Assembly: GCF_900142515.1 (NCBI RefSeq)
Contig: NZ_FRBC01000022.1
Location: forward strand, 1-61,772
From: Pseudoselenomonas ruminantium
GTDB taxonomy: Bacteria; Bacillota; Negativicutes; Selenomonadales; Selenomonadaceae
Reading direction: 5' to 3'
DNA length: 61,772 bases
Below are positions 34,703 through 43,314 of the stretch, in pieces. Position numbers and translations under genes: made by a program. The notes beneath the pieces were generated by a model. That model saw only the letters and a list, made by a program, of their open reading frames with translations, was not told the origin of the DNA and ran no database searches. Position 1 is the first letter of the stretch. The number at the start of each line of letters is the position of its first letter.

Positions 34703-35263
34703 ATGAAGATTGGCATTATCAGCGATACGCATGGCCATGAAGGTGCCTGGCAGACGGCTTTTGACAAGCAGTTCCATGATGCGGATATGATCCTGCATGC
34801 CGGGGATGTGCTCTACCATGGGCCGCGTAATCCCATGAAGGCCGACTACAATCCCATGGGGCTGGTGGAAAAGATCAACAACTGCCCCGTGCCGGTGATC
34901 ATCGCCAAGGGTAACTGTGATTCTTCCGTGGATGCCAGCTGCATCGAGCTGCCCATCGAAGCACCCTATGCCTATGTGGTGGCCGAAGGCCTGCGCATCA
35001 TCGTGACCCATGGCGATGCGGTGATGACCGATGCGGAAAAGGATAAACTGGCGGCACACTTAAAGGCCGACCTCTTTATCAGCGGCCATATCCATACCAC
35101 GGTGCTCGAGAAGCGCGGCAATACGGTGTTCCTGAATCCGGGTTCGGCGGCGTTGTCCAAGCGCGAAGATGGCCGTAATACCTTTGCGGTGCTGGACAAA
35201 AAGACGATTTCGATTTATGATATTGATACGGATGAAGTTCTGGCAACTTACACGTTGAATTAA
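34703..35263 (+). CDS. YfcE/MJ0936-type metallophosphodiesterase
   Basis: A 186-residue calcineurin-like phosphoesterase. The dinuclear metal ligands are seen as ISDTHGH at residues ~6-12, HAGDVL near 36, KGNCD near 74, THGD near 103 and SGHIHT near 128. Members hydrolyse small phosphodiesters or nucleotides. The gene is co-directional with the rib operon, 22 bp after ribH, and has its own terminator. The physiological substrate is unknown. Confidence 0.88.
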   Translation: MKIGIISDTHGHEGAWQTAFDKQFHDADMILHAGDVLYHGPRNPMKADYNPMGLVEKINNCPVPVIIAKGNCDSSVDASCIELPIEAPYAYVVAEGLRIIVTHGDAVMTDAEKDKLAAHLKADLFISGHIHTTVLEKRGNTVFLNPGSAALSKREDGRNTFAVLDKKTISIYDIDTDEVLATYTLN

Positions 35264-35265
35264 AA

Positions 35266-35297
35266 ACGGGCCTTCCCCGCCGGGGAGGGCTTTTCAC
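35266..35297 (+). terminator. Intrinsic terminator of the rib-yfcE unit
   Basis: GGGCCTTCCCC and GGGGAGGGC arms with a GCC loop are followed by TTTT. Confidence 0.8.
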
Positions 35298-35314
35298 TTT
35301 GAGAGGAAAGACAG

Positions 35315-36193
35315 ATGAAAGACCATTTAGTAAAAGCTACGGCCGAAGGTGTGCGCATCTATGCGGCGGTAACGACGAATCTTGTAAATGAGGCGATTTC
35401 CCGCCACGATTGCTATCCGGTGGCAGCGGCGGCCCTGGGGCGCACGATGACCGGGGCGTTGTTGATGGCGGCCAACCTCAAGAATAAAGAAGCGCTGACG
35501 GTAAAATTTAATGGCGGCGGCCCGCTGGGCATCGTCACGGCGGATGCCACGACGGAGGGCTATGTGCGCGGCTATGTGGGCAATCCCCATGTGAACCTGC
35601 CACTCAACGACAAGGGCAAGATTGATGTGGGCGGCGGTGTCGGCACGAATGGTACGGTGTCCGTTACCCGCTTCACGGGCCTTAGGAACCCCATCACTGG
35701 CAGCTGCGAGATCACCGATGGCGAGATTGCCGATGACCTGACCAAGTATCTCTATGTGTCCGAGCAGACGCCGTCGGGCATCGGTCTCGGCGTGCTGGTG
35801 AATCCGGACTTTAAATGCATCGGCGCGGGCGGTTTCTTCATCCAGCCATTGCCGGATGCTACGGAGGAGTGTATCTCCAAGCTGGAAGCCAATCTGCAGA
35901 AGGTCAATTCCGTATCTCATATGGTGGAGAAGGGCTATTCGGCCAAGGATATCATCGCCGAGATGCTGCAGGGATTTGACATCAACTATATGTCCGAGAC
36001 GGATCTGGCGTTCAAATGTCATTGCTCCAAGGAAATGCTGTTTAACGTGCTGATCAGCCTGGGCAAGGAAGATCTCGACAGCCTCGTTGCTGATGGCAAA
36101 GCAGAAGTCTGCTGCCAGTTCTGCAATGAGAAGTATGAATTCACCGGTGAGGAGCTGCAGGAATTAGCGGCAGCTGCGGATAAGGTTCGCTGA
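35315..36193 (+). CDS. hslO: Hsp33 redox-regulated chaperone
   Basis: A 292-residue cytoplasmic holdase chaperone activated by oxidative unfolding. The C-terminal zinc centre is seen as CHCSKE near residue 233 and CQFCNEKY near 266, giving the CxC and CxxC cysteines. The N-terminal domain shows GRTMTGALLMAANLK near 40. It starts with the usual KDHLVKATA. AGAGGAAAG lies upstream. The sequence is full-length. Confidence 0.95.
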   Translation: MKDHLVKATAEGVRIYAAVTTNLVNEAISRHDCYPVAAAALGRTMTGALLMAANLKNKEALTVKFNGGGPLGIVTADATTEGYVRGYVGNPHVNLPLNDKGKIDVGGGVGTNGTVSVTRFTGLRNPITGSCEITDGEIADDLTKYLYVSEQTPSGIGLGVLVNPDFKCIGAGGFFIQPLPDATEECISKLEANLQKVNSVSHMVEKGYSAKDIIAEMLQGFDINYMSETDLAFKCHCSKEMLFNVLISLGKEDLDSLVADGKAEVCCQFCNEKYEFTGEELQELAAAADKVR

Positions 36194-36252
36194 TTTTTCG
36201 TCCATATACTACTAAAGTGGCAGATAGGAGAAAAGATTCCCCTTAGGGAGTA

Positions 36253-36281
36253 TTGTATGACATAGCAATCCCTCGTATAAT
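36253..36281 (+). promoter_or_regulatory. Promoter of a short transcript
   Basis: -35 TTGTAT at 36253-36258 and a perfect -10 TATAAT at 36276-36281 are separated by exactly 17 bp. A terminator follows about 110 bp downstream with no sizeable gene between. Confidence 0.6.
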
Positions 36282-36287
36282 AATTCA

Positions 36288-36397
36288 TGTCACTTGGGGA
36301 AGTGATGACACACATACATACCTTCAAGAGTGGGGAAGCTTTGCAGGTAAAGGAATTATATTTATTAGGAAAGCAGGTCTTGTAAGACCTGCTTTTT
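36288..36397 (+). ncRNA. Candidate small RNA (~110 nt) or leader-peptide transcript
   Basis: The segment lies between a good promoter and an intrinsic terminator. A 5' hairpin is formed by CACTT and AAGTG arms near 36291-36309. It also contains a 32-codon ORF starting at ATG 36289 and ending inside the terminator, but with no ribosome site. No known RNA family is recognised. Confidence 0.45.
36372..36397 (+). terminator. Intrinsic terminator
   Basis: AGCAGGTCTTGTAAGACCTGCT forms a near-perfect hairpin followed by TTTTT. Confidence 0.85.
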
Positions 36398-36408
36398 CGT
36401 TGTATAAT
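36380..36408 (+). promoter_or_regulatory. Probable promoter of the LuxR-type gene
   Basis: -35 TTGTAA at 36380-36385 and a perfect -10 TATAAT at 36403-36408 with a 17-bp spacer. The -35 lies in the loop of the preceding terminator hairpin. Confidence 0.55.
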
Positions 36409-36474
36409 AGCGGGTGTGTTATGGATGATATGTATGTGTAAATTATTATTTCCCCAAGAAAGGCAGGTTGTTGC

Positions 36475-37263
36475 GTGCTACAATTGAATGAGGATGAGTG
36501 CTGGCAGATGACCAGAGGGGCGACCATGATCATGATGGCTTCTGTAGACGAGTTCCGTGAAACGGTGTTCGAGGTTATCAGTGAGATGGCACCATTTGAC
36601 TGCGGGATATCCTATGTCGTAAAAAATGATCAGAACGAGAAACATTGTCTGGAACCGATAGCATATACTAAGGCTGCGGTGGTACCGGATAGAATCTTGA
36701 TTGAACGGGCGGCAGAATTGGCACATAAATCCAGCGTCTATTGTGCGTTGGAGTGGCAGAAGAAATCCATTGTCTTCCGGGATTCGGATATGTTTAATGA
36801 TACATTCCTGTCTCAGACGGATATTGGCAGGCTCGTGCATGATGAATTGGGCATGAGTTATGCCTGCAAGATTTTCATGGTGCACAAGGGGTTGCTGTTA
36901 GGCAAGTTCTGGCTTTTGCGCCGCAAGGAGAGCGGCAATTTTACAGATAAAGAATTGTTCTGTATGCGTCTGCTTGAACCTATGATCATGCGCCGGATGT
37001 ATGAGTTCCATCCGCAGAGTGAGCGTGGTGCTTATGCGCGCAGGGTGCTCCGGGAACGATTCGGGCTGACAGAACGGGAACGCGAGATCACGGCGCTGAT
37101 CTGTCGGGGGATGTCCAACCGTCAGATTGCGGACAAGCTTATCTGTGCAGAAGCAACAGTGAAAAAACACGTATCGGCCATTGCGAAAAAGATGGGCGAA
37201 TCCAATCGCAGCGGAATCATACATCGCTGTGTCATGGAAAAAGCCGTGCTCAACTATGTTTGA
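36475..37263 (+). CDS. LuxR-family transcriptional regulator
   Basis: A 262-residue regulator. The last ~65 residues are a LuxR/GerE helix-turn-helix, with FGLTEREREITALICRGMSN near residue 187 and QIADKLICAEATVKKHVSAI following. The first ~170 residues resemble a GAF- or sensor-like domain (MAPFDCGISYVVKN near 36), with no phospho-acceptor pattern, so it is not a clear response regulator. The start is GTG 36475. It stands alone between a small transcript and the PTS gene; its targets are unknown. Confidence 0.8.
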   Translation: MLQLNEDECWQMTRGATMIMMASVDEFRETVFEVISEMAPFDCGISYVVKNDQNEKHCLEPIAYTKAAVVPDRILIERAAELAHKSSVYCALEWQKKSIVFRDSDMFNDTFLSQTDIGRLVHDELGMSYACKIFMVHKGLLLGKFWLLRRKESGNFTDKELFCMRLLEPMIMRRMYEFHPQSERGAYARRVLRERFGLTEREREITALICRGMSNRQIADKLICAEATVKKHVSAIAKKMGESNRSGIIHRCVMEKAVLNYV

Positions 37264-37274
37264 CTATGAATAAA

Positions 37275-37322
37275 GAAGTCCCTGTGGTTTTGCTTTGGCG
37301 CAAAATCACAGGGACTTTTTGG
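37275..37322. terminator. Intrinsic terminator
   Basis: AAGTCCCTGTGGTTTTG and CAAAATCACAGGGACTT arms form a long stem followed by TTTT. Confidence 0.9.
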
Positions 37323-37373
37323 CATGAGATTATCATAAATATACTGAAAAATTGCATAAACACGAAAAATAAC

Positions 37374-37403
37374 TTGATGTATTCTCCATAACTATGATAT
37401 AAT
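37374..37403 (+). promoter_or_regulatory. Promoter of the PTS permease gene
   Basis: -35 TTGATG at 37374-37379 and a perfect -10 TATAAT at 37398-37403, spacer 18 bp. Confidence 0.6.
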
Positions 37404-37440
37404 AACGCGGGTGAATATTTTATGTCAGGTCCGGTGGAGA

Positions 37441-37493
37441 AGCGTTTGTCTGCTGTGGTACTCAGGTAAAATGGCAGATGAAGGCTTTTTTTA
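37441..37493 (+). terminator. Leader terminator (possible antitermination control) before the PTS gene
   Basis: AGCGTTTGTCTGC at 37441-37453 pairs with GCAGATGAAGGCT at 37474-37486 with one mismatch and two G-U pairs. Seven T residues follow. It lies between the promoter and the start codon, so read-through must be regulated, as in GlcT/LicT-type antitermination. No RAT sequence was identified. Confidence 0.55.
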
Positions 37494-37519
37494 TTTGGAC
37501 CAAGAGAGGATGTGTCTAA

Positions 37520-39658
37520 TTGAAAGACGAAATTTTTAGCGTGCTGCAACGCGTTGGCCGCAGTTTCATGCTGCCGGTTGCAGTTCTGCCGATTGCCGGT
37601 CTTTTGTTAGGCCTTGGCGCGTCGTTCACGAACCCGACGACCATCAAGACCTATGGACTGGAAGCCATCTTCGGTGATGGCACGGTGCTCCATTCCCTGC
37701 TCACGGTTATGAGCGCAGCAGGTGGCACCATCTTTGGCAACTTGCCAATCATCTTTGCTGTGGGCGTTGCGATTGGTATGGCCAAAGCCGAGAAGGAAGT
37801 TGCAGCCTTGGCTGCCATGATTTCCTTCTTCGTCATGCATGTTTCCTGTAATGCAATGCTGCAGCTCACGGGCAAGATCCTGGCTGACGGCTCCATTGCT
37901 CCGGGCGTGCTGGAAGGTACCATTGCTTCGAGCTGCGGTATCATGTCCCTGCAGATGGGCGTATTCGGCGGTATCATCGTTGGTATCGGCGTTTCCATCC
38001 TGCACAACCGTTATTATAAGATTGTTCTGCCGGATGCGCTGTCCTTCTTTGGCGGCTCCCGCTTCATTCCTATCGTATCTACGGTGGCTTTCCTGTTCGT
38101 GGGTATTGCCATGACTTTCATCTGGCCGATTGCCCAGGACATCATCTTCAGCCTTGGTAATGTCGTTACGGGCACGGGCTATATCGGTACCCTGATTTTC
38201 GGTATCGTGAAACGTGCGCTGATTCCGTTCGGTCTGCACCATGTATTCTATCTGCCGTTCTGGCAGACGGGCGTGGGCGGCAGCATGATGATCGATGGCC
38301 AGCTCGTCCAGGGTGGTCAGAACATCTTCTTTGCTCAGCTGGCTTCCCCGAATGTGGCACACTTCAGTGCTGACGCTACGCGTTATTTCTCCGGTGAGTT
38401 CATCTTCATGATTTTCGGTCTGCCTGGTGCTGCTCTGGCTATGTACCGCTGCGCTCGTCCGGAAAAGAAGAAGGTTGCTGGCGGTCTCCTGCTTTCTGCA
38501 GCCCTGACTTCCATGCTGACCGGTATCACGGAACCGATTGAGTTCTCTTTCCTGTTCGTTGCTCCGCTGCTCTTCGGTGTGCAGGTTATCCTGGCCGGTG
38601 CAGCTTACATGATTGCCCATATCCTGAATATCGCTGTAGGTCTGACCTTCTCCGGTGGTCTGCTGGATCTGTTCATCTTCGGTATTCTGCAGGGCAATGA
38701 CAAGACCAGCTGGATGCTCATCATCCCGGTTGGTATCATCTATTTCTTCCTGTATTACTTCGCATTCTCCTTCCTCATCAAGAAGTTCGACTTCAAGACG
38801 CCGGGCCGTGAGGATGATGATGAAGAGACGAAGCTCTACACCAAGGCTGATGTGAATGCCCGCAAGGCAGGCGCTAAGGCTGAAGGTGGCAGTGCTGTGG
38901 ATGAACTGAGCCAGACCATCGCCCGCGCACTGGGCAGCAAGCGCAACATCACGTCTGTGGACTGCTGCGCAACCCGCCTGCGTTGCTCCGTGGCTGATTC
39001 TGAACTGGTTGACCAGAAACTCCTGAAGGCTACGGGTGCTTCCGGCGTTATCGTCAAGGGTACCGGCGTACAGGTCATCTATGGCCCGAAGGTTGCGGTT
39101 ATCAAATCCAACCTCGAAGAATATCTGGCTACGGCTCCGGAAGTGGAAGAATCTGCTGATGCTCCTGTTGTTGAAGAACAGGCTGAGACGCAGGCTGAAA
39201 CTCCGGTGGCAGCTCATGGCGACAACGAGTTCTACGCTCCGGTTGCTGGTACAGCTCATGCCATCACGGAAGCTCCGGATGCAGCATTTGCTGGCAAGAT
39301 GATGGGCGATGGCTTCTTCATTGCTCCGGCTGACGGCCATGTAGTAGCTCCCTGCGATGCTGAAGTCATGTTCGTCTTCGATACGAAGCATGCTATCGGC
39401 ATGAAGGCTGCTGACGGTACGGAATTCCTGATCCACTTCGGCGTTGACACCGTGAAACTCGGCGGTCAGGGCTTCGAAGTGTTCGTGGAACAGGGCCAGC
39501 AGGTCAAGAAGGGCGACAAGCTCATGGAAGTTGACCTCGATTATGTCAAGGCCAATGCTCCGTCTGATGTCTGCCTGGTGATCTTCACCGGTGGTCAGGC
39601 TGTACATATGGAAAAATCCTATGGCGTCAAGGCTCTGGATGCAGTAGCTTCCTACTAA
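37520..39658 (+). CDS. ptsG: PTS glucose-type EIICBA permease
   Basis: A 712-residue three-domain PTS transporter. EIIC (residues ~1-400, ~10 membrane segments, with GITEPIEFSFLFVAP near 335) transports the sugar. EIIB (near 455-530) carries the phospho-cysteine in CCATRLRC. EIIA (near 560-712) has the phospho-His in LIHFGVDTVKL. The acidic linker EVEESADAPVVEE joins B and A. Glucose or N-acetylglucosamine are both possible. The start is TTG 37520 with AGAGGA upstream. Expression is probably controlled through the leader terminator. Confidence 0.88.
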   Translation: MKDEIFSVLQRVGRSFMLPVAVLPIAGLLLGLGASFTNPTTIKTYGLEAIFGDGTVLHSLLTVMSAAGGTIFGNLPIIFAVGVAIGMAKAEKEVAALAAMISFFVMHVSCNAMLQLTGKILADGSIAPGVLEGTIASSCGIMSLQMGVFGGIIVGIGVSILHNRYYKIVLPDALSFFGGSRFIPIVSTVAFLFVGIAMTFIWPIAQDIIFSLGNVVTGTGYIGTLIFGIVKRALIPFGLHHVFYLPFWQTGVGGSMMIDGQLVQGGQNIFFAQLASPNVAHFSADATRYFSGEFIFMIFGLPGAALAMYRCARPEKKKVAGGLLLSAALTSMLTGITEPIEFSFLFVAPLLFGVQVILAGAAYMIAHILNIAVGLTFSGGLLDLFIFGILQGNDKTSWMLIIPVGIIYFFLYYFAFSFLIKKFDFKTPGREDDDEETKLYTKADVNARKAGAKAEGGSAVDELSQTIARALGSKRNITSVDCCATRLRCSVADSELVDQKLLKATGASGVIVKGTGVQVIYGPKVAVIKSNLEEYLATAPEVEESADAPVVEEQAETQAETPVAAHGDNEFYAPVAGTAHAITEAPDAAFAGKMMGDGFFIAPADGHVVAPCDAEVMFVFDTKHAIGMKAADGTEFLIHFGVDTVKLGGQGFEVFVEQGQQVKKGDKLMEVDLDYVKANAPSDVCLVIFTGGQAVHMEKSYGVKALDAVASY

Positions 39659-39662
39659 TTGC

Positions 39663-39700
39663 AAAAAGACACAATCTTTGCGAAGGTTGTGTCTTTTTTT
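39663..39700 (+). terminator. Intrinsic terminator after ptsG
   Basis: AAAAAGACACAATC and GGTTGTGTCTTTTT arms followed by a T-run. Confidence 0.9.
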
Positions 39701-39712
39701 ATGATAATCCTC

Positions 39713-39741
39713 TTGACAGTTCTAGTGGATAAAACTATAAT
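39713..39741 (+). promoter_or_regulatory. Promoter of thrS
   Basis: Consensus -35 TTGACA at 39713-39718 and -10 TATAAT at 39736-39741 with a 17-bp spacer. Confidence 0.85.
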
Positions 39742-39754
39742 TAACACTATCAGT

Positions 39755-39997
39755 TAAAGGCAATGACAAAGACATGACAGTGAAAGAGCGTTTCTCAGAG
39801 AGGGATATGTTTGGTGCGATTATCCTGAAGCAGTGTTGACTGTTACCACTTTGGAGCTGCTGTCCGGAAATTTCAGTATGGGCAGACGGTTACGCTACCG
39901 TTACAGGCGCTGAGTGGTCATAGGTATACCTATGGCAATCAGGGTGGAACCACGATGTTGCAGCTTCGTCCCTATTCAGGGGCGGAGCTTTTTTAGT
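39755..39997 (+). promoter_or_regulatory. T-box leader (threonine) with terminator
   Basis: The T-box sequence AGGGTGGAACCACG is present near 39948-39961. Stem I lies upstream; an ACC threonine codon in GACTGTTACCACTTTGGAG is the likely specifier. The terminator CTTCGTCCC...GGGGCGGAG plus T-run ends at ~39997. Uncharged tRNA-Thr would stabilise the antiterminator and let thrS be transcribed. Specifier assignment is inferred from the downstream gene. Confidence 0.9.
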
Positions 39998-40013
39998 TTT
40001 AGGAGGGAATATC

Positions 40014-41933
40014 ATGCTGAAGATTACCATGAAAGACGGTTCTGTTCGCGAAGTGGAAGCGGGCACGAGCGTTCTGGATTTTGTAAAACAGGTGAGCAAC
40101 AGCTTAGCCAAGAAAGTGCTGGCTGCCAAGATTGATGGTGAGACGAAAGACCTCACGACGGTTCTGGATAAGGACTGTGCAGTTGAGTTCCTGACGTTTG
40201 AAGAAGCAGATGGCCGCTGGGCTCTGCGCCATACGGCTTCGCATATCCTGGCTCAGGCTGTGAAACGCCTCTACAAGGAAGACAATGTGAAACTGGCCAT
40301 TGGCCCTGCCATTGACAACGGTTTCTACTATGATATCGATATGGATCGTCAGCTGGGCGAAGCCGATCTCAAGGATATCGAAAAAGAGATGAAGAAAATC
40401 GTCAAGGAAAACCTCAAGCTGGAACGCAAAGAGGTAAGCCGTGCCGATGCCCTCAAGATGTTCGAAGAAATGGGCGAAACTTACAAAGTGGAACTCATCA
40501 ATGACCTGCCGGAAGATGCTCTGATCACGCTCTACAGCCAGGGTGAATTCACGGATCTCTGCGCCGGCCCCCATGTGGTATCCACGGGCAAGGTCAAGGC
40601 ACTGAAGCTGCAGAGCGTGGCTGGTGCTTACTGGCGCGGCAGCGAGAAGAACAAGATGCTGCAGCGCATCTATGGTACGGCTTTTGAAAAACAGGCCGAC
40701 CTCGATGAATACCTGCATATGCTCGAAGAGGCTGCTAAGCGCGATCATCGCAAGCTGGGCAAGGAACTTGATCTGTTCAGCCTCCATGAAGAAGGTCCGG
40801 GTTTCCCGTTCTTCCATCCGAATGGCATGGTAGTACGCAACGAGCTCATCAACTACTGGCGTGAAGTGCATCGCCGTTATGGTTATCAGGAAATCAGAAC
40901 GCCGATGATCATGAACCGCAAGCTCTGGGAAACTTCTGGTCACTGGGATCACTACAAAGAAAACATGTACTTCACGCAGATCGATGGTGAAGACTATGCG
41001 GTAAAACCCATGAACTGCCCGGGCGGCATGCTGGTGTATAAATCCCATCAGCACAGCTATCGTGACCTGCCGCTGCGCATGGGCGAGCTGGGACTGGTTC
41101 ACCGCCATGAGCTCTCCGGCGCTCTCCACGGCCTGTTCCGCGTCCGCAACTTCACGCAGGATGATGCGCATCTCTTCATCACGCCGGCACAGATCGAAGA
41201 GGAAATCCAGCATACGATTGACCTCTTTGATGAAGTATACAGCACGTTTGGCCTGACTTATACGGCAGAACTTTCTACGCGTCCGGATGATTCCATGGGG
41301 TCCGATGAAATCTGGGAAAATGCTACGAATGCCCTGCGCAATGCGCTGGAAAACCGTGGCCTCAAATATGTCATCAATGAAGGTGACGGCGCTTTCTACG
41401 GCCCGAAGATTGACTTCCATCTGCGCGATTCCATCGGTCGTACCTGGCAGTGCGGTACGATCCAGTTGGATATGCTGATGCCGGAGAAATTCGACCTGAC
41501 TTATGTGGGCGAAGATGGTGAAAAACATCGTCCGGTCATGCTCCATCGCGTAGTTTATGGTTCCATCGAGCGTTTCATCGGCATCCTGATTGAAAACTAT
41601 GCTGGTGCATTCCCGACGTGGCTGGCTCCGGTACAGGTTCGCATCCTGCCGATCACGGACAAACATGCGGATTATGCTTATGAGCTCAAGAAGAAGATGT
41701 TCGATCTGGGCCTGCGTGTTGAGGTCGATGACCGCAATGAAAAGACGGGTTACAAGATTCGTGAAAGCCAGGTCAAGAAGACGCCGTACACGCTGGTTGT
41801 GGGCGATCAGGAAATGGCTGACGGCACGGCAGCCGTCCGCAAACGTGGCGTGAAGGACAGCGAGACCATGAAGGTTGATGACTTCATCAAGTACGTTCAG
41901 GAAAAGATTGCCAGCAAGAGCGAAGAATTCTAA
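40014..41933 (+). CDS. thrS: Threonyl-tRNA synthetase
   Basis: A 639-residue class II synthetase. N-terminal TGS domain (residues 1-60), then the editing domain with HTASHILAQAVKRLY near 73, the catalytic core with NCPGGMLVYKS near 335 and ELSGALHGLFRVRNFTQDDA near 365, and the anticodon-binding domain from ~540. It is full-length. GGAGG lies upstream of the ATG. It is controlled by the T-box immediately upstream. Confidence 0.97.
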   Translation: MLKITMKDGSVREVEAGTSVLDFVKQVSNSLAKKVLAAKIDGETKDLTTVLDKDCAVEFLTFEEADGRWALRHTASHILAQAVKRLYKEDNVKLAIGPAIDNGFYYDIDMDRQLGEADLKDIEKEMKKIVKENLKLERKEVSRADALKMFEEMGETYKVELINDLPEDALITLYSQGEFTDLCAGPHVVSTGKVKALKLQSVAGAYWRGSEKNKMLQRIYGTAFEKQADLDEYLHMLEEAAKRDHRKLGKELDLFSLHEEGPGFPFFHPNGMVVRNELINYWREVHRRYGYQEIRTPMIMNRKLWETSGHWDHYKENMYFTQIDGEDYAVKPMNCPGGMLVYKSHQHSYRDLPLRMGELGLVHRHELSGALHGLFRVRNFTQDDAHLFITPAQIEEEIQHTIDLFDEVYSTFGLTYTAELSTRPDDSMGSDEIWENATNALRNALENRGLKYVINEGDGAFYGPKIDFHLRDSIGRTWQCGTIQLDMLMPEKFDLTYVGEDGEKHRPVMLHRVVYGSIERFIGILIENYAGAFPTWLAPVQVRILPITDKHADYAYELKKKMFDLGLRVEVDDRNEKTGYKIRESQVKKTPYTLVVGDQEMADGTAAVRKRGVKDSETMKVDDFIKYVQEKIASKSEEF

Positions 41934-41939
41934 TTTAAA

Positions 41940-42055
41940 AAGAAGCTGCCTTTAGGGGGAAGTGGTGCAAAGTACCAAAGGGGGTAACTCTGTTTGAGTC
42001 TGGAATGAACCAGCTGGGGAAGGAGTTATCCTCTTTTGTCATTTGTGCCCATCTA
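41940..42055 (+). other. Structured intergenic region between thrS and cbiC
   Basis: GGGGTAACTC near 41982 can pair, with G-U pairs, with GAGTTATCCTC near 42023, followed by TTTTG, so it may terminate thrS. Upstream GGTGC...GTACC and CCTTT...AAAGG pairings are also possible. It is not a canonical cobalamin riboswitch. Confidence 0.35.
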
Positions 42056-42083
42056 ACCATTTATGTAAAATGAGGTGAACGCT

Positions 42084-42719
42084 ATGGATTTTATCAAGCA
42101 GCCAATGGAAATCGAGAACCGCAGTATGGAAATCATCGCTCCGCATCTGGAGGGACTGAATCTCACGCCGGAACAGGTGAAAGTCTATTCCCGCCTGATC
42201 CATGCGGCCGGGGATGTGGAGTATGCGCCAATCACGAAGATGTCGGCAGATGCCATCGATAAGGCTATGGAAGCCTTGAAAGGCGGTTGTGATATCTATA
42301 CTGATGTGGAAATGGTGCGCACGGGCATCAACAAGCGCAAGCTGGCTTCCTTCGGCGGGCAGGTGCACTGCCTGATTGCAGATGAGGAAATTGCCAAGAC
42401 CGCCAAGGAACAGGGCATCACCCGTTCCATGGCCGCCATGCGCAAATTCGGTTCTCAGATGAATGGGGCTATCATCGCCATTGGCAATGCACCTACAGCA
42501 CTGTTTGAAGTGCTGCGTCAGGTGAAGGAAGAAGGCTTGCGCCCAGCCTGCATCGTGGGCATCCCGGTAGGTTTCGTAGGGGCCGCTGATTCCAAGGCGG
42601 AACTGGCTAAGCAGACGATGGTTCCTTATATCACCGTGGAAGGTACCAAGGGTGGCAGTCCCATTGCGGCCGCTGCGGTCAACGCCATGATGTATCTCAT
42701 CAATAACGACCGGGGCTGA
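42084..42719 (+). CDS. cbiC: Precorrin-8X / cobalt-precorrin-8 methylmutase
   Basis: A 211-residue enzyme that moves the C-11 methyl group to C-12 in corrin ring synthesis. Seen: SRLIHAAGDVEYAP near residue 48 with the active-site His, GNAPTALFEVLR near 137, and IVGIPVGFVGAADSKAEL near 158. GAGGTGA eight bases upstream supports ATG 42084. It is the only ring-modification gene in this cluster. The rest of the ring pathway must lie elsewhere. It is followed after three bases by cobU. Confidence 0.93.
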   Translation: MDFIKQPMEIENRSMEIIAPHLEGLNLTPEQVKVYSRLIHAAGDVEYAPITKMSADAIDKAMEALKGGCDIYTDVEMVRTGINKRKLASFGGQVHCLIADEEIAKTAKEQGITRSMAAMRKFGSQMNGAIIAIGNAPTALFEVLRQVKEEGLRPACIVGIPVGFVGAADSKAELAKQTMVPYITVEGTKGGSPIAAAAVNAMMYLINNDRG

Positions 42720-42722
42720 GCT

Positions 42723-43313
42723 ATGGCAGGAAAAATCGTACTCGTGACCGGTGGGGCACGTTCAGGGAAATCTGCTTTTGCGGAGAAGCTGGCGGCGAAG
42801 TCCGGTGAATCCGTGGGGTATATTGCCACGGCACAGATTTATGACGAGGAGATGCGCTACCGGGTAAAACTGCATCAGGAGCGGCGTCCTGACAATTGGC
42901 AGACCTTTGAGGCACCATTTGCGGCAGAAAAGGCCATTGAAAAGGCGGCAGCCGGGCATGCGGTCATCTTGTTCGACTGCATTACCCTGTATCTGAGCAA
43001 TATGCTCTGTGCCATTCCGGAGGGAGAATTGACGGAGGAGCGGGCTTATCAGGAAATGACGGTACGGATCGATCACTTGCTGCAAGCTGCGCAGGTAGCG
43101 GCAGGGCAGGGTGTGACCACGATTTTTGTCAGCAATGAGGTGGGCGCGGGGATTGTGCCGGAAAACCGTCTGGCACGTTTTTATCGTGACCTCAGCGGCC
43201 TGGCCAATCAGAAAATCGCGGCGGCGTCTGCTGATGTGTATGCCGTCATCGCAGGGATTCCGGTCAATCTCAGGAAAATCAATACCTGCCTTGCGCAGGA
43301 AGGGGACAGATAA
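42723..43313 (+). CDS. cobU: Adenosylcobinamide kinase / guanylyltransferase
   Basis: A 196-residue bifunctional enzyme that phosphorylates adenosylcobinamide and attaches GMP. The P-loop GGARSGKSAFAE is at residues ~10-21. The guanylylated His lies in the HQERRP segment near 43. DCITLYLSNM near 80 and SNEVGAGIVP near 137 are typical. It allows both de novo synthesis and cobinamide salvage. Its stop is one base before the cobQ start. Confidence 0.95.
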   Translation: MAGKIVLVTGGARSGKSAFAEKLAAKSGESVGYIATAQIYDEEMRYRVKLHQERRPDNWQTFEAPFAAEKAIEKAAAGHAVILFDCITLYLSNMLCAIPEGELTEERAYQEMTVRIDHLLQAAQVAAGQGVTTIFVSNEVGAGIVPENRLARFYRDLSGLANQKIAAASADVYAVIAGIPVNLRKINTCLAQEGDR

Positions 43314-43314
43314 T

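Noticed and set aside
37607-41666. Very long minus-strand open frames opposite ptsG and thrS (685 and 520 codons)
   Set aside because: They mirror the codon bias of strongly conserved plus-strand genes, have no recognisable domains and no ribosome sites.
41940-42083. Cobalamin riboswitch before cbiC
   Set aside because: The GCCACTG and AGCCAGGAGAACTG boxes present at 46660-46836 are absent here.
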